DNA from: Achatina immaculata
Taxonomy: Eukaryota > Mollusca > Gastropoda > Stylommatophora > Achatinidae
Direction of reading: 5' to 3'
Assembly: GCA_009760885.1 (NCBI GenBank)
Contig: CM019692.1
Location: forward strand, 53,335,262 to 53,399,261
Length of the DNA: 64,000 nt
The first letter of the stretch is position 1; each line of letters begins with the position of its first letter. Under the pieces are notes generated by a model. The model was given only the letters and a program-made list of their open reading frames with translations. It did no database searches and was not told where the DNA came from. Both the position numbers and the translations under genes were made by a program. This document shows, in pieces, positions 42,674 to 53,340 of the stretch.

Positions 42674-43654
42674 TCACCACTTCTCACACCCCCCCCCCCC
42701 ACTCCCATGCCGATGGAGGCTGAACTTTCGAGTGTCACTATTCATCTCAGCGACCCAGAAAACTATGGATTCGTCACTAATATCGATCGTTTTCGATTAT
42801 TTCTACATGTCACTACATCCCACCCCCACCGTTAGGACCCTATGCCGATTGGGGCTGAGCTTGACTTAAACGGCATCGGAAGTTTCACTATTCATTTCAG
42901 CGACTACGAAAACTATGGATTCGATACTAACATCGGTCGTTATCGATTGTGTGTACATATAACCACATCCCACCCCCATCCCTAGCCCCCCCCTTCCATG
43001 CCGATGATTGCTGAACTTGGACTTAAACGCCATCGGGAGTATTCATCTTAGCGAGCCCGAAAACTATGGATACGATACTAATATCGGTCTTTTTCGATTA
43101 TTTGTACATCTCATCCCATCCCAATCCACCCCTAGGACTCCATGCCGATTGGAGGTAATGAACGTGATCCAAACTGCACACTATCAGTGTAGGAAACAAC
43201 TACACTGTGAAGTAAAAGAGCGAAATGAAACTGTCACATTTCATGAAAGTAGATAAACTGGAAGACTTGCCGAATTAGCGCACCTTATAGACGACGGCCT
43301 AAGATCGGGAGGTTGATGGAAATTTCGGGAACATCATTAGCCCACGGCCAGAGTCATATCCACAACCTTCTAGAAGGCTGTTTTTTCTACTTGCCGTTAG
43401 ACTTGCCATGGGAGACTACAAATGTTTCTATTAGACCAGCACTGGTCCATTTAACGATTATCTCCCTTAGACCATTGTTTGTTCCGCCGTGACTTCAGTG
43501 GATAAGACCTCCACCCCATTCGTACCCCTCTACCAGTGCAGATAGGGGTGTCTTAGCCCCAAATTATACATCATCTCCAGATTCTAAGTCATATGTGTAC
43601 CAAGTTTGGTTGAAATTTCTTCAGGCGTTCCAGAGTGATGCCAGGACATACATC

Positions 43655-43731
<77 letters not shown>

Positions 43732-44354
43732 GTTATCTGATTCATTACTTTTACTTGACCTGAATCTAGGCTGCTGATTGCTTTCTACGTGACTCTGCTT
43801 AAGACATGGGTTTGTCACAGTTATCCCCCTTGCGGGAAGGTGCTTAGACCTGAAGTGACATCGTGGACGCACTTTTAGCTTGTCACAGTACCACAGTCAA
43901 CCATATCAAGATTCCTTTACTTCGGTTGTTACTATGACTTTCCAGAAAATTTTCTAACTGTAAACTTTGTCTTTTACATTATCACAGAAGAGTAAATTTA
44001 GACGACCGCGTGATCTCGGAATTAGATGTTTGCCTCGTGTGCTGGAGGTTGCAAGTTCAGATCCCACCAGAAGTGCCAGGATTTTTTTCTCATGAATGTG
44101 AGAGAAATAAATTCCTCTGGTCTTTATGTAGTGGGACAGAAGGTCCCTGTGTACTGCGCGACAGAACGTCCGTGTGTACTGTGGGACAGAACATCCGTGA
44201 GTATTGTGGGACCCCAGCGTCCCTGCGTATTGTGGGACAGAATGTCTGTGTTTATTGTGGGACACAACGTCCGTGTGTAGTGTAGGACAGCAACGTCCGT
44301 GTGTATTGTGGGACAGCAACGTCCGTGTGTATTGTGGGACATAATGTCTGTGTG
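42674..44354. repeat. 1.69-kb tandem duplication, copy 2
   Basis: Near-identical to copy 1. I see a shorter C-tract, a two-base longer TA-tract and a handful of substitutions (AAGTGGCAGG to AAGTGCCAGG, GATTCCTTAC to GATTCATTAC, GAATCCAGG to GAATCTAGG). It lacks the CTAG-ended terminus because the breakpoint lies inside core unit 1. Confidence 0.95.
43999..44111 (+). mobile_element. tRNA-derived SINE fragment, copy 2
   Basis: Duplicate of the fragment in copy 1, carried along by the 1.69-kb tandem duplication. The B box is at 44054-44065. Confidence 0.5.
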
Positions 44355-44902
44355 TATTGTGAGACAGCAACGTCCGTGTGTATTGTGGGACAGAATGTCT
44401 GTGTATTGTGGGACAGCAACGTCCGTGTTTATTGTGGGACAGAATGTCTGTGTATTGTGGGACAGCGACGTCAGTGTTTATTGTGGGACAGAATGTCTGT
44501 GTGTATTGTGGGACAGCAACGTCAGTGTTTATTGTGGGACAGAATGTCTGTGTATTGTGAGACAGCAACGTCCGTGTGTATTGTGGGACATAATGTCTGC
44601 GTGTATTGTGGGACAGAACGTCAGTGTGTACTGTGGGACAGAATACCTGTATGTATTGTAGGACCCCGACATCCATGTATATTGTGGGACAGCAACATCC
44701 GTATGGGACAGAATGTTCATTTGTATTGTGGACCCCAACTTCAGTGTGTATTGTGGGACAGTAACGTCCATGAGTAGTGTGCGACAGAATGTCTGTGTGT
44801 ATTGTGGAAATCCAACGTTCTTTATGTATTGTGGGACAGAATGTCCTTGTCTATTGTGGGACCACACCGTCCGTGTATATTGTGGGACAGCAAATATAGG
44901 CT
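44121..44902. repeat. GTGTATTGTGGGACAG array, right part
   Basis: More than 30 units alternating CAGCAACGTCCGTGTGTATTG and CAGAATGTCTGTGTATTG around GTGGGA, giving a two-unit higher-order period of about 49 bp in the middle. Open frames on both strands (up to 240 codons) are produced by the repeat and are not considered genes. Confidence 0.95.
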
Positions 44903-45219
44903 AGTGAAACTCATCAAAGACCCAGAAATGACTTTCTCCATGAGAGGCTAGTGAAACTCATCAAAGACCCAAAAATGACTTTCTCCATGAGAGGCTAGTG
45001 AAACTCATCAAAGACCCAAAAATGACTTTCTCCATGAGAGGCTAGTGAAACTCATCAAAGACCCAGAAATGACTTTCTCCATGAGAGGCTAGTGAAACTC
45101 ATCAAAGACCCAGAAATGACTTTCTCCATGAGAGGCTAGTGAAACTCATCAAAGACCCAGAAATGACTTTCTCCATGAGAGGCTAGTGAAACTCATCAAA
45201 GACCCAGAAATGACTTTCC
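44903..45219. repeat. 47-bp minisatellite, site 1
   Basis: Seven copies of AGGCTAGTGAAACTCATCAA, AGACCCAGAAATGACTTTC, TCCATGAG. The same family forms arrays at 57.4, 58.4 and 60.5 kb. The right flank (45217-45330, TTCGTTATTTCATC, CCGCGTTGTCTCTCC, ATCTCTTGAGAG) is also shared with 60.79-60.90 kb. Confidence 0.95.
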
Positions 45220-45531
45220 CCGTATATATTTTTTTTGTTCGTTATTTCATCTTTGTTCCGCGTTGTCTCTCCATCTGACACGGTCCACCTCTAGCTCATT
45301 TTCCCGATATCTCTTGAGAGTGTATGAATTTTCTTTGTATTTTTTCTTTCTTTCTTTCTTTCTTCCTTCCTTCCTTCCTTCTTTTCTTTCTTTCTTTCAT
45401 AAAATGCTACTGGAAAAATACAGTAGCCGTCTCCAATGAAACAAGCATTTAAGATGAGTCGCTTAATGTTACTGAAGTTGTATGGGGCCGGGTGTGGGGT
45501 CATGAGATGTGAGTGTTTACCTCTGTCTGCT
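45220..45531. other. Shared flank and CTTT microsatellite
   Basis: Duplicated flank of the 47-bp array (to about 45330), then a CTTT/CTTC microsatellite at 45345-45400, then unique sequence leading to the exon-like island. Confidence 0.7.
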
Positions 45532-45614
45532 GCTGTAGAAGAGCTCCTCTGATGTTCTCATCCAGGCAAACATGGACTCTACATTTCGTGGCCTGGGAGC
45601 CGGTAACTGCAGCT
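45532..45614 (-). other. Candidate unassigned exon-like island
   Basis: A short unique stretch between a 47-bp minisatellite and a GA microsatellite. On the minus strand an AG (GCTGCAG) precedes an open frame containing TGSQATKCRVHVCLDENI and RGALLQQQTE, then a good donor, ACAGAG before GTAAAC. A second minus frame is also open across it. The plus strand has a pyrimidine-rich CTGCTGCTGTAG and a GTAACT downstream. Neither open minus frame ends in the phase needed to splice directly to receptor exon a. It is therefore either not part of that gene, or another exon intervenes, or the resemblance is accidental. I do not recognise the family. Confidence 0.28.
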
Positions 45615-45669
45615 AAAACGAGTTCGTTGAGATAAATCTAAAGATAAGACTCCAGATCGTTTCATGGGG

Positions 45670-45673
45670 AACA

Positions 45674-45711
<38 letters not shown>

Positions 45712-45795
45712 ATCAACAAAATCTGAGTTATTTTATATCGTTTATGACAGATGTAATAACTAAACTAGAAGACAGTATCATTTGCAACTAATCCA

Positions 45796-45848
<53 letters not shown>

Positions 45849-45930
45849 CTCTCATCATCATCATCTTCATCTTTTGTAAATAAAATCCATTTGCTCTCTT
45901 TCTCTCTCTCTCTCTCTCTCACCCTCTCTC
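45670..45930. repeat. Microsatellite cluster (GA, TA, CT)
   Basis: (GA)n at 45677-45708, (AT)n at 45799-45843 and (CT)n at 45895-45932, with short unique spacers. Confidence 0.9.
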
Positions 45931-46215
45931 TCAATGTTTGGGAAGTTGGAAAGAGTGAGTGATGAGAGACGTAGAGAGGAATGTCAAACGAGCCTGCATG
46001 CCCAATTCTTCATCCTCTCCAAAAAGAAAAGCAATCAGTCAATAAATCATGCATTCATTCAGCCTCTGAAGTAATTTAAATGTGCTAAACAATGCTTGAG
46101 AATGTAAAGGACGTATACGGTGAATTCAATTTGTATCTTATATTAGTGAATATACATATGTAGGGTATACCAGTATGTATATACTGTTTATATTGTATTT
46201 ATTCTTCTTCTTTAC

Positions 46216-46263
<48 letters not shown>

Positions 46264-46434
46264 GCATTAAAGTGATGTACAATGAAAGTGTCTGATTGAA
46301 AGATGAGAAATGAAAGTTAGACGTGTCTAGATGCCCAGTTCTTAACCTTTTGAGAATACAGTTTGTTCTTTCTTTCGGCCTTTTCTCTCTCTCTCTTCAT
46401 CAAATGAAAAAAAAAGTTCAAGCGTTCTCTCCTT

Positions 46435-46498
<64 letters not shown>

Positions 46499-46723
46499 TC
46501 TCCCTCACGTCAGACGTTTCTTGTTCAACATTCGAAAGTGTTGGGGGTAGACGTTAATCTTCTCTTCTGCCAACAAGTGCAGGTTACTATTGCCGCTGCA
46601 GATCTTCAGCATGAAAGAATATTCAAGTTAAACGACCCCTCCCCACCCCCAACAGAAACCACGTGTAGTGTGTTCATCTCGTGGTAACATTCTCTTTCCT
46701 ATCAGAAGGGACAGTTCCTTGAT

Positions 46724-46927
46724 CATTCATTCATTTATCTGCATGTCCCTTGCGGAACTTTGCCTCCCAAACAGCACTCTTGTAGGCCTCTCGGTTGTGA
46801 GCAAGATGGCCTGCTGCTGCTGCACCCATTTGCAGATCGTCAACGATGTCTTGCAGGCATCTTCGTTTTGGTTTTCCTCTCTTTCTTTTTCCCATTATGT
46901 ATCCTTCCAATACGGTCTTCTCTAAAT
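46724..46927 (-). mobile_element. Truncated LINE (family A) with 9-bp TSD
   Basis: The minus strand encodes NLEKTVLEGYIMGKRKRGKP, then LQDIVDDLQMGAAAAGHLAH and VWEAKFRKGHADK, with a TGAA tail. TTCCTTGAT is found at both borders (46715-46723 and 46928-46936). Confidence 0.88.
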
Positions 46928-47576
46928 TTCCTTGATAAGACGCATTTATAGAAACTGCAAGCATGGACAAAAGAAACATGGTTTGGATCATTTTTTGTCC
47001 ATGTTTATTGACAATCCGTGGTCAATAAACACGTGGAAAGTTTCATTAATGTGTTTGAAAATGTTTGCATATTCTGCCCATGAAAATCTCCCTAATGTTG
47101 GCCAATTTTATCCTCTCACGCGGGCAAATTTGATCTCTAGAAGATATGTTATATTTATTAGGGCGTTCTGTTGTTAGAATAAAACTGCGAAGGCGTATCT
47201 CTACGGGGTTCTAATATTTCCGCGCTGAAGAAATCCTGAACACAGAAGCAAGTATTTGGTTTATAATCAAAGTCGTTTCTGTGCTGTCAGCGCATGGTTT
47301 GTGTATAACGTTGTCCCCAAGAAGATTATTCCGGAAGAGATGGAGCAGTAAAGATGTCTATGGCTCTAACTGACACATGTCAAGAATCACTTATACTGGA
47401 CAAAGTAGCTTTGATGTATTGTGATCTGCGACCAAACGTTGACATCTGTGGCTTTGATCTTGGTACGCTGGTCCATGGTTATGGGACTGTTGTTTTAACC
47501 AGGGGCAGTTAAGGTGGTTAATCAGTAAGTTCAGACTGTACCTCCTTAGCCAGTATGTTCAGTCTGTACCTGGTCA

Positions 47577-47680
47577 TTCATTCGTTCATTCATTCATTTC
47601 CATGTCCCTTGCGGAACTTTGCCTCCCAAACAGCACTCCTGTAGGCCTCTCGGTTGTGAGCAAGATGGCCTGCTGCTGAA
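47577..47680 (-). mobile_element. 104-bp LINE (family A) remnant with 12-bp TSD
   Basis: Only the last coding bases (AGGCCTACAGGAGTGCTGTT, TGCCGCAAGGGACATG-like on the minus strand) and the TGAA tail are left. TGTACCTGGTCA flanks it on both sides (47565-47576 and 47681-47692). Confidence 0.9.
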
Positions 47681-47990
47681 TGTACCTGGTCAGTGATATG
47701 AGTAAAGATCGCAGAAGAAACTGTGGAAGTAACAAGTGTTTAGTAAGAATTTCTCTCTGAGAGAACTTCAACTTTTGTGCCGTCACTAAGAGAATATTAT
47801 CTTGAGTCTAATCTATCATTTTAGGGTTCAGTATGTGATTATTTCATGTGATTCGCGATCAGCACTTGAAAGTTAGACGTGTCTAGATGCCCAGTTCTTA
47901 ACCTTTTGAGAATACAGTTTGTTCTTTCTTTCGGCCTTTTCTCTCTCTCTCTTCATCAAATGAAAAAAAAAGTTCAAGCGTTCTCTCCTT

Positions 47991-48030
<40 letters not shown>

Positions 48031-48289
48031 CTCTCTCTCAATGTTTGGGAAGTTGGAAAGAGTGAGTGATGAGAGACGTAGAGAGGAATGTCAAACGAGC
48101 CTGCATGCCCAATTCTTCATCCTCTCATGCATTCATTCAGCCTCTGAAGTAATGTAAATGTGCTAAACAAAGCTTGAGAATGTAAAGTACGTATATGGTG
48201 AATTCTGTTTGTATCTTATATTAGTGAATATACATATGTAGGGTATACCAGTATGTGTATATACTGTTTATATTGTATTTATTCTTCTT

Positions 48290-48292
48290 CTT

Positions 48293-48351
<59 letters not shown>

Positions 48352-48513
48352 GCATTAAAGTGATGTACAATGAAAGTGTCTGATTGAAAGATGAGAAATG
48401 AAAGTTAGACGTGTCTAGATGCCCAGTTCTTAACCTTTTGAGAATACAGTTTGTTCTTTCTTTCGGCCTTTTCTCTCTCTCTCTTCATCAAATGAAAAAA
48501 AAAAGTTCAAGCG

Positions 48514-48546
<33 letters not shown>

Positions 48547-48580
48547 TTTTCTCTCTCTCTCTCTCTCTTACTCTCCCTCA
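48290..48580. repeat. TA and CT microsatellites in copy 2
   Basis: (TA)n at 48298-48348 and interrupted (CT)n at 48520-48570, both of different length from their counterparts in copy 1. Confidence 0.9.
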
Positions 48581-48797
48581 CGTCAGACGTTTCTTGTTCA
48601 ACATTCGAAAGTGTTGGGGTAGACGTTAATCTTCTCTCCTGCCTACAAGTGCAGGTTACTATTGCCGCTGTAGATCTTCAGCATGAAAGAATATTCAAGT
48701 TAAACGATCCCCCCCCCCACCCCCAACAGAAACCACGTGTAGTGTGTTCATCTCATGGTAACATTCTCTTTCCTATCAGAAGGGACAGTTCCTTGAT

Positions 48798-49000
48798 CAT
48801 TCATTCATTATTTGCATGTCCCTTGCGGAACTTTGCCTCCCAAACAGCACTCCTGTAGGCCTCTCGGTTGTGAGCAAGATGGCCTGCTGCTGCTGCACCC
48901 ATTTGCAGATCGTCAACGATGTCTTGCAGGCATCTTCGTTTTGGTTTTCCTCTCTTTCTTTTTCCCATTATGTATCCTTCCAATACGGTCTTCTCTAAAT
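48798..49000 (-). mobile_element. Truncated LINE (family A), duplicated copy
   Basis: Same insertion as at 46724-46927, copied by the 2.1-kb duplication. The TSD TTCCTTGAT is at 48789-48797 and 49001-49009. Confidence 0.88.
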
Positions 49001-49634
49001 TTCCTTGATAAGACGCATTTATAGAAACTGCAAGCATGGACAAAAGAAACATGGTTTGGATCATTTTTTGTCCATGTTTATTGACAATCCGTGGTCAATA
49101 AACACGTGGAAAGTTTCATTAATGTGTTTGAAAATGTTTGCATATTCTGCCCATGAAAATCTCCCTAATGTTGGCCAATTTTATCCTCTCACGCGGGCAA
49201 ATTTGATCTCTAGAAGATATGTTATATTTATTAGGGCGTTCTGTTGTTAGAATAAAACTGCGAAGGCGTATCTCTACGGGGTTCTAATATTTCCGCGCTG
49301 AAGAAATCCTGAACACAGAAGCAAGTATTTGGTTTATAATCAAAGTCGTTTCTGTGCTGTCAGCGCATGGTTTGTGTATAACGTTGTCCCCAAGAAGATT
49401 ATTCCGGAAGAGATGGAGCAGTAAAGATGTCTATGGCTCTAACTGACACATGTCAAGAATCACTTATACTGGACAAAGTAGCTTTGATGTATTGTGATCT
49501 GCGACCAAACGTTGACATCTGTGGCTTTGATCTTGGTACGCTGGTCCATGGTTATGGGACTGTTGTTTTAACCAGGGGCAGTTAAGGTTCAGACTGTACC
49601 TCCTTAGCCAGTATGTTCAGTCTGTACCTGGTCA

Positions 49635-49738
49635 TTCATTCGTTCATTCATTCATTTCCATGTCCCTTGCGGAACTTTGCCTCCCAAACAGCACTCCTGT
49701 AGGCCTCTCGGTTGTGAGCAAGATGGCCTGCTGCTGAA
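49635..49738 (-). mobile_element. 104-bp LINE remnant, duplicated copy
   Basis: Same insertion as at 47577-47680, with the TGTACCTGGTCA duplication at 49623-49634 and 49739-49750. Confidence 0.88.
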
Positions 49739-49954
49739 TGTACCTGGTCAGTGATATGAGTAAAGATCGCAGAAGAAACTGTGGAAGTAACAAGTGTTTA
49801 GTAAGAATTTCTCTCTGAGAGAACTTCAACTTTTGTGCCGTCACTAAGAGAATATTATCTTGAGTCTAATCTATCATTTTAGGGTTCAGTATGTGATTAT
49901 TTCATGTGATTCGCGATCAGCACTTGAAAGAAACATGTGGGTATAATACCCCAT

Positions 49955-50230
49955 GTTCTTGTCTCAGTGTTTGTATCTTGCTCCATTGAGCTTGTTTCAG
50001 TGTTTGTTTCTTGCTCCATTGTGCTTGCCTCAGTGTTTGTTTCTTGCTCCATTGTGCTTGTTTCAGTGTTTGTATCTTGCTCCATTGTGCATGTTTCAGT
50101 GTTTGTTTCTTGCTCCATTGTGCTTATTTCAGTGTTTGTTTCTTGCTCCATTGTCCTTGTCTCAGTGTTTGGTATATGCTCTGTTGTTCTTCTCTCAATG
50201 TTTTTTTATGCTTTGGTCTATTCGTCACAG
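49955..50230. repeat. 33-bp minisatellite, first family
   Basis: Eight units of TTGCTCCATTGTGCTTGTTT plus CAGTGTTTGTTTC. The period keeps all frames of the plus strand open (CSIVLVSVFVS pattern). Confidence 0.95.
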
Positions 50231-50334
50231 TGTTCTGTGCTCCACTATCTAGTCTCAGTTCTAAGTTCTAAGTCTATAGTTCATGTCTAAGTGCTTCGTC
50301 TGTACTCTATTTTTCAAACCTGAGTGTTCTGTCT

Positions 50335-51705
50335 CTGCTCTATAGCTCTAGCCTGAATGTTTAGTCTGTGTTCTAAACAATGTATAGCTCTAGCCTGAAT
50401 GTTTGGTCAGGCTTCTAGTGCTCTAGCCTAAAGTTTGGTCTGTGCTTTAGTGTTCTAGCCTGAATGTTAGGTCTGTGCTCTATAGCTCTAGGCTGAATGT
50501 TTGGTCTGTGCTTTAGTGCTCTAGCCTGAATGTTTGATCTGTGCTCTAGTGTTCTAGCCTGATTGTTTGGTTTGTGCACTATTGTTCTAGCCTGAATGTT
50601 TGGTTTGTGCACTATTGTTCTAGCCTGATTGTTTGGTTTGTGCACTATTGTTCTAGTCTGATTGTTTGGTCTGTTCTCTATAGCTCTAGCCTGAATGTTT
50701 GGTTTGTGCACTATTGTTCTAGCCTGAATGTTTGGTTTGTGCACTATTGTTCTAGCCTGATTGTTTGGTTTGTGCACTATTGTTCTAGTCTGATTGTTTG
50801 GTCTGTTCTCTATAGCTCTAGCCTGAATGTTTGGTCTGTTCTCTATAGCTCTAGCCTGAATGTTTGGTTTGTGCACTATTGTTCTAGCCTGATTGTTTGG
50901 TTTGTGCACTATTGTTCTAGCCTGATTGTTTGGTTTGTGCACTATTGTTCTAGTCTGATTGTTTGGTCTGTTCTCTATAGCTCTAGCCTGAATGTTTGGT
51001 CTGTTCTCTATAGCTCTAGCCTGAATGTTTGGTCTGTTCTCTATAGCTCTAGCCTGAATGTTTGGTCTGTGCTCTATTATTCTAGCCTGAATGTTTGGTC
51101 TGTTCTCTATAGCTCTAGCCTGAATGTTTGGTCTGTGCTCTATTATTCTAGCCTGAATGTTTGGTCTGTTCTCTATAGCTCTAGCCTGAATGTTTGGTCT
51201 GTGCTCTATTATTCTAGCCTGAATGTTTGGTCTGTTCTCTATAGCTCTAGCCTGAATGTTTGGTCTGTTCTCTATAGCTCTAGCCTGAATTTTTGGTCTG
51301 TTCTCTATAGCTCTAGCCTGAATGTTTGGTCTGTTCTCTATAGCTCTAGCCTGAATGTTTGGTCTGTGCTCTATTATTCTAGCCTGAATGTTTGGTCTGT
51401 TCTCTATAGCTCTAGCCTGGATGTTTGGTCTGTTCTCTATAGCTCTAGCCTGAATGTTTGGTCTGTTCTCTATAGCTCTAGCCTGAATGTTTGGTCTGTT
51501 CTCTAAAGCCCTAGCCTGAATGTTTGGTCTGTTCTCTATAGCTCTAGCCTGAATGTTTGGTCTGTTCTCTATAGCTCTAGCCTGAATGTTTGGTCTGTTC
51601 TCTATAGCTCTAGCCTGAATGTTTGGTCTGTTCTCTAAAGCCCTAGCCTGAATGTTTGGTCTGTTCTCTGTTATTCTAGCCTGAGTGTTTGGTCCGAGCT
51701 CTGTT
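50335..51705. repeat. 33-bp minisatellite, second family
   Basis: About 41 units of AGCCTGAATGTTTGGTCTGT plus TCTCTATAGCTCT. Variant classes (GTGCACTATTGTT, GTGCTCTATTATT, CTAAAGCCCT) recur in blocks, showing multi-unit duplication. A 310-codon plus frame is an artefact of the 33-bp period. Confidence 0.95.
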
Positions 51706-51784
51706 GTTGTGTCTTCGCTTTTGGCCCAGTTAAACTCTCTTAACCTCTGTCATAATAAATTTCTACGTTTTAAAAATTATACTC

Positions 51785-52040
51785 GCCATGACAGTCCAGC
51801 TTCTAGTAGTCCTTACAGCTTACCTCTACTAGCCGTGACAGTCCAGCTTCTAGTAGTCCTTACAGCTTACCTCTACTAGCCGTGACAGTCCAGCTTCTAG
51901 TAATCCTTACAGCTTACCTCTACTAGCCGTGACAGTCCAACTTCTAGTAGTCCTTACAGCTTACCTCTGCTAGTCGTGACAGTCCAGTTTCTATTAGTCC
52001 TTACAGCTTACTGGTCGTGGCAGTCCAGTTTTTATAGTAG
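51785..52040. repeat. 47-bp minisatellite
   Basis: Five units of CGTGACAGTCCAGCTTCTAG, TAGTCCTTACAGCTTACCTC, TACTAGC, unrelated to the other 47-bp family. Confidence 0.92.
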
Positions 52041-52049
52041 TCCTTACTA

Positions 52050-52365
52050 CTAAACTTAGATATACAGGCTCATTGCTGGCTTTGGAAATCATGATTAACC
52101 TTAGATATATAGACTCACTGCCAGCAGTGGAAATCATGACTAACCTTGGATATACAGACTCACTGCTAGCGGTGGAAATCATGACTAACCTTGGATATAC
52201 AGACTCTCTGCTAGCGGTGGAAATCATGACTAACCTTGGATATACAGACTCATTGTTAGCGGTGGAAATCATGACTAACCTTGGATATACAGACTCACTG
52301 TTAGCGGTGAAAATCATGACTAACCTTGGATATACAGACTCACTGCTAGCGGTGGAAAGTTCCGA
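52050..52365. repeat. 45-bp frame-preserving minisatellite
   Basis: Seven units of ATCATGACTAACCTTGGATA, TACAGACTCACTGCTAGCGG, TGGAA. The period is a multiple of three, giving open repeats on both strands (plus pattern IMTNLGYTDSLLAVE). No independent sign of coding. Confidence 0.93.
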
Positions 52366-52735
52366 GTTCTTTTCGTTTTACACAAACTATAGACTAGCGA
52401 ATTTCAAGGTCCAAAGTCCCAGTTCTCTATTTCCAGACCAAGGCAGCTAATGAATCCTCCCCTATATATTAAATCATCCAGAAAGGATTTTCACCTTTGT
52501 TCCCCAGTTATTCCCTGGGAAGAATTCCTCGCCTTATACTCGTGCGTGAAATTCCTTAGGACCCACCTGGCCCCAAGATGAAAATCTCTGACACAGACTG
52601 AACATAGACCGAACATAGACCGAACATAGCGTGAACGTGTCAGTGAGTATGTTGTTTTTATATGAACTTTACGTCTGTTTATCTTTACATGTACTCTTCA
52701 GGTCCTGAAATCTGTATTTATGACGAGGAGTCTGT
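52366..52735. other. Unique sequence
   Basis: Short GAACATAGACC triplication at about 52598-52630. No exon recognised. Confidence 0.45.
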
Positions 52736-52739
52736 CTTT

Positions 52740-53340
52740 ATGTATGGTTTTTACATTCACAAGTACTTTTAGACAAGTGTTTATCTTTGGTTTTTATATT
52801 CACAAGTGTCTTTATATTCACAAGTATCTTTATGTAGTGTCTTTATATTCATAAGTGTCTTTATGTATGGTTTTTACATTCACAAGTGTCTTTATATTCA
52901 CATATGCCTTTTTGTATGGTGTTTATACTCACATGTGTCTTTATATTCACAAGAGTCTTTAGGTATGGTTTTTACACTCACAAGTGTCTTAATGTATATT
53001 TTTTTTTCTGAATGTTCTTTACATTCATGAATGTTTTCACACCTTGTTTTTATATACATAAGTCTTTATGTGTGTCCTCTTGATTACATAGTCTTTGTTC
53101 GCTTGATTACATAAGTCTTTATGTGTGTCCCTTTTTCTTACATAAGTTGTTATGTGTGTCGGCTTGATAACATAAATCTTTATGTGTGTCTATTTTTCTT
53201 ACATAAGTGTTTATGTGTGACCGCTTGATTACATGTCTTTATTCATGTCCGCTTGATTACATAAATCTTTATGTGTGTCTGTTTTTCTCACATAAGTCTT
53301 TATGTGTGACCGCTTGATTACAGATCGTTTTCTACATGTT
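52740..53340. repeat. Degenerate TTTATATTCACAAGTGTC repeats
   Basis: Two successive families: TTTTTATATTCACAAGTGTC units (52740-53040) and CTTACATAAGTCTTTATGTG plus TGTCCGCTTGATTA units (53040-53340). Confidence 0.85.

Larger units (their letters stand above)
45931..47871. repeat. 2.1-kb tandem duplication, copy 1
   Basis: Runs from CTCAATGTTTGGGAAGTTGG to GATCAGCACTTGAAAG and contains a TA microsatellite (46217-46260), a CT microsatellite (46438-46497) and two truncated LINE family A insertions. It repeats 2107 bp downstream at 48038-49930, with about 160 bp of internal sequence (GTTAGACGTGTCTAGATGCC to the CT tract) inserted between the copies. The apparent protein frames in it are shadows. 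Confidence 0.92.
48038..49930. repeat. 2.1-kb tandem duplication, copy 2
   Basis: Matches copy 1 with small indels. A short AAAAGAAAAGCAATCAGTCA-like segment near 46022 is absent here, a short stretch near 47515 is missing, and microsatellite lengths differ. Both LINE insertions and their target-site duplications are present, so the duplication followed the insertions. Confidence 0.92.

Noticed and set aside
42273..42680. 135-codon minus frame with THGRCCPT-type repeats
   Set aside because: Made of the GTGTATTGTGGGACAG array and the SINE fragment.
44121..44902. 240-codon minus and 158-codon plus frames
   Set aside because: Repeat-derived; both strands and several frames are open at once and units vary by indels.
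50415..51506. 310-codon plus and 175-codon minus frames
   Set aside because: Consequence of a 33-bp period; no start context, homology or codon bias visible.
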